A stretch of DNA of 64,000 nt. Source: Phallus indusiatus. Taxonomy: Eukaryota > Basidiomycota > Agaricomycetes > Phallales > Phallaceae. Position 1 is the first letter of the stretch. Every line of letters starts with the position of its first letter. The notes beneath the pieces were generated by a model. The model was given only the letters and a program-made list of their open reading frames with translations. It did no database searches and was not told where the DNA came from. Location of the stretch: contig JAQFWX010000022.1 in the NCBI GenBank assembly GCA_027605045.1, positions 372,001 through 436,000 of the forward strand, given 5' to 3'. Position numbers and translations under genes: made by a program. This document shows, one piece after another, positions 60,978 through 64,000 of the stretch.

Positions 60978-62052
60978 TTATATCTTCATACATGGTCGGT
61001 GAAATAAATTATGAGGGAAACGGTGGCCCGGTCGACATCGAACAATGTTTATTTTGAACTCTTTATTCTCTATTCTTTCGGACAAAATATCATTCATAGT
61101 TTGGTTGCGAACCCAGAGCGTTTGAAAAAAATCATTTAAAGAACCCTTAAAAATAGTGTGAGATGCAATAACCAAAATAACCGACATGACAGAATCCATA
61201 CAATAGTTCGCTGCGTAAGGAACGGTAATCTGACCAGAGCCTGGCGTGCACTAATGTCGGAAAAAAAATCAACTGAGTTAAATTATCATCATCAAACAAA
61301 AGAAATTACCGATGCTGGGGGTTGACCACCTAAAGTAAGGATTCTGTAGACCGTTTTAGCCAAATCGCCATCACCAGGAAATGCGGTTAACTGAAGCCAA
61401 TCCACGTTATGCGTTGGATCGACGGGGGCTTTGACATCTTCAGTCTTGTTCGTTATGACAAAGGCGTTGGGATCGCCTTGGTCGATTCCTGAGCGGAAAT
61501 CAAACGTTGGAGAGATAGAGTTTGCCGGGGCACCAGTAGCATTGGCAGTGAAAAAGTGGTGTCCAAGAACTTCAGGCGGGTAGCCCAAGGCGGCTTCAAG
61601 CACTTCGACAAAGATTTCAAGAGGGGTGGTTGTTCCTGCAACTACTGTGAAGTTGAAGTTAGGGAAGAAGTTGGATATGAACTCTGAGACGCAAGAAGCG
61701 TCGAAAAGGGTGGCAACAGCGCCGATGGACCTGTGAGATCATTCAACGATCACGCTGTTGATGAAAGACGAAAGAACCATACGAGAATGTTCCAGCAGAG
61801 TTGCACGTATAATTTTGGGTACCAACACCGAGCTAAATTGAAAATGTGAATGTTATTCGGTGCCCTTTGCATTACTATGCGCTACATACTGCGATGTTGA
61901 TAGGTACTTGACCAGAAGGAGGAGGGGTCAAGCCAGATGTACCCAGTGGAATTACAGCTCGTGAAACATCACAGTTTGATATAGCTTGAGTTGCAAAAAT
62001 AGAACCAAGAATGGTTAGGAGACCCAATAAAGTGGTCTTGAAGAAATGCATA
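60978..62052 (-). CDS. Secreted DUF3455-domain protein with an unusual C-terminal extension
   Basis: A secreted fungal protein of unknown function. The N-terminus MHFFKTTLLGLLTILGSIFA followed by TQA is a clear signal peptide. Three introns of GT-AG type split the gene (after NINIA, after AGTFS, after GGQPPAS). Family features are GTQNYTCNSAGTFS, ATLFDASC, VLGHHFFTANATGAP, HNVDWLQLTAFPGDGDLAKT, VYRILTLGGQPPAS and CTPGSGQITVPYAANY. Relatives usually end a few residues after that last motif with a Y-W-F-Y-like end. Here the sequence reads YCMDSVMSV and stays open for about 70 further residues, ending in PCMKI. A small deletion near 61198 probably removed the normal stop. The start was set by a TATA box 85-95 bases upstream. 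Confidence 0.75.
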
Positions 62053-62136
62053 TAAAGACAATGTTGAGAGAGTATGAGCAACTTGGACCTCTGCAGTGCT
62101 GCACTGGTGAATAGAATAATCACTGAAATGAACACT

Positions 62137-62146
62137 TTATATAAAG
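62137..62146 (-). promoter_or_regulatory. TATA box of the DUF3455 gene
   Basis: CTTTATATAA on the minus strand, 85-95 bases before the ATG at 62052. An earlier in-frame ATG at 62135 overlaps it and so cannot be the start. Confidence 0.55.
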
Positions 62147-64000
62147 ATTTGAGAGAACCAAATTGACCAATACAAATGAGTTGCGGTCATCTGGCGTCAG
62201 AAGTCATTTAGCTGCGCCATTGCCGGCCCTCTTTACGAGAATAGCTTATTGATTGACATCTCTGTGTCGGTTCTGTTCTAGGAGTTTGGTAAGAGATGAA
62301 TGACGCCCCTTTGAGAACGGCAAAGTGATGAGCCGAATGATATATCATGCGTTGGTAATCCATATCCGTCCTACCGCATGATGAGAAGGATAAAGAAGAG
62401 GTCAGGGATTGTTTCAAATATCCTTCGAGCAGTACCATAATGATTTGAGGGTGATTCTGTCATGTGAGTATCCACCTTATAAGCCCTGATAGTAGAGGCA
62501 AGAGCGTAGTAAAGGGACGCCGTCGGAGTGTTTGGGGAAGAAAAATGTTGGGACGACACAAGGAAGGGAAAGCGTCCAAAATGTAGCAACTGAGTTGAGA
62601 TGATACTAGCAAAGCATGCACCAGTTCTAGGCACGAAGCTTTGTAGATTTGGGTTAAAAGTGGAGCCGGTGCAAACGAAAGAACTCGATGGGCATCACTG
62701 TACCTAGTAGTGACATAAATAGCTTCAACGACTTGTACTTCGAAGACTGGAAGACTCGAAATAGAGCGCTGCGCAAAGGATCCCCGAAGTGGGAACAAAA
62801 TACATCTGAGGTGGTTCAAGCGTTGGATGAAGCTAGAAAATAGGCGTCTAAGTCTTAGCGCCGGCATCGCACGTTTTTCAACTTTTCGACCGGTTCACCA
62901 TGCATGGCTAGCCAGCTTGAGTTAGTGACTACTACTCTAGTCGCCATTCGCCATCACGTCAACACCTTGCTCGATTACGATATGTCTGAATAATATGTAT
63001 TTGAATTTTGCGCGTAGGCTGGATGAATTAACGAGAAATCTTTTGCTCGATTTTATACTCACCCCTTGCCCGTTCGACAAACCATGTGACGCGTACGTTT
63101 GTTCAGTTCGTCCATTGAGTTAGACCGCGTTTTTGATATCATATTAATTTCATTTTCTCTGATTGTATCATCATAGCTTGCAGTATAATGATAATTGCCT
63201 GTTTAGTTTGAAAACATTTTGGCAAAATGTTCATTGCTCGTTCGAGTCTGGCGTGCCGAAATGATCTGACCGTGGACTGCAAAAGTGCTAGAATCTGCTC
63301 AATGCTATTGCACTGATGAACCCACTTTTACTTCTATGTTCAGGGCGTTGCACATATTTGAAATATCCCATGAATACACCAATGCCCGAGGCAATTTATA
63401 AGCAACGATGGCCAACTATCGACATGCCAACATTCAAAACCGAATGACTACCCTGAAAATTCTAATGAAAGATTGGACAATTCAATGCGAATATTCTGGA
63501 GCTTGATGGATGCCAGTTAAAATACCTTCTCAAATTCCTTACCAGGCGTCACAGGTGTGTCTTTCGCGAGGGCTTACCTTGGCTCTGTAGTTAACGGTTA
63601 ATTACGGATCCAAACTTCTTTGAAATGCGCTTTTGCCTTAGTTCTGAACTTCTGTCGGCATCTTTTCCCCCTACAGCGTTCACTTTTGGTGGGACTGATT
63701 TGTGCGACTTCTTTCACGTTGCGTCGATTACCAATTCAATTCAGTTTTCATTCCGCTTTTACCTGCAAGTTCTCAAAATTTCCGAAAACACAATAATATT
63801 TAAATATTATGAGCATTCTGTGGCATTTGCCGTAAATACACGAGTCACGTGTTGGCGTCTCTTGTTCATTGTTCGGCATCTGCCGAGGACAGCTTTATCA
63901 AGTCACAACGATGTGCTGTAGTTTTTCAACAGCTCAGTCGGATTATCACGATATATTAACGGCTCATCCGCATTTTTTGTCATCGATATAGTGGTATCCG
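62147..64000. other. No supported gene
   Basis: Open frames up to 135 codons occur (62460-62867, -) but show no domain, signal peptide or splice support. The sequence is AT-rich to the window end. Confidence 0.45.

Noticed and set aside
62053..62135. Upstream in-frame start for the DUF3455 protein
   Set aside because: It overlaps the probable TATA box and would bury the signal peptide.
62460..62867. 135-codon minus-strand frame
   Set aside because: No domain, signal peptide or splice evidence; probably chance.

Overview
The window looks like nuclear DNA of a filamentous basidiomycete, probably an Agaricomycete. Genes are cut by many short introns of about 45-75 nt with GT-AG ends and pyrimidine-rich acceptors. 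Promoters are CT-rich, and the families present (neurofibromin/Ira, Ssr4, Dcp1, hexose transporter, DUF3455, F-box proteins, DUF6533-type membrane proteins) are those usual in such genomes. The organism assignment is inference; no rRNA, tRNA or mitochondrial sequence was found.

Layout. 1-22 kb is a conserved housekeeping block: the 3' part of a neurofibromin/Ira-type RasGAP gene (<1-6629, +), SSR4 encoding a SWI/SNF-RSC subunit (7167-8882, -), a small unknown ORF (9544-9774, +), DCP1 for mRNA decapping (10310-13718, +), a 5.5-kb gene-poor stretch, and a 17-exon hexose transporter of the MFS (19230-22046, +).

22-55 kb is an accessory, repeat-rich block. It holds a lineage-expanded family of about 295-residue multi-pass membrane proteins with a DUF6533-like N-terminal domain. 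By splicing each copy by hand on conserved GT-AG sites I find nine copies with open frames: four on + (24026, 27607, 30800, 35926) and five on - (starts at 39681, 45510, 48755, 51836, 54710). One is a clear pseudogene (near 39770-40527), and there are several relics of single exons. The two arms face each other tail to tail, and parts of them are inverted duplicates, including about 1.5 kb of flank. An F-box gene (42162-43799, +) lies inside the array, and a relic of an F-box paralogue lies at its left border. No transposase, reverse transcriptase or CRISPR array was recognised; the spacers are mosaics of duplicated flanks.

55-64 kb returns to ordinary genes: an acidic, low-complexity probable nuclear protein (56183-57573, +), a PD-(D/E)XK-like small protein gene (58777-about 60114, -), a secreted DUF3455 protein whose usual C-terminus appears altered (60978-62052, -), and about 2 kb with no supported gene.

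The main points of interest are the bidirectional DUF6533 array with its inverted duplications and split or reassembled copies, a reading-frame problem in the neurofibromin gene near 1290-1517, two GC-AG introns, the unusually long Dcp1, and the altered end of the DUF3455 gene.
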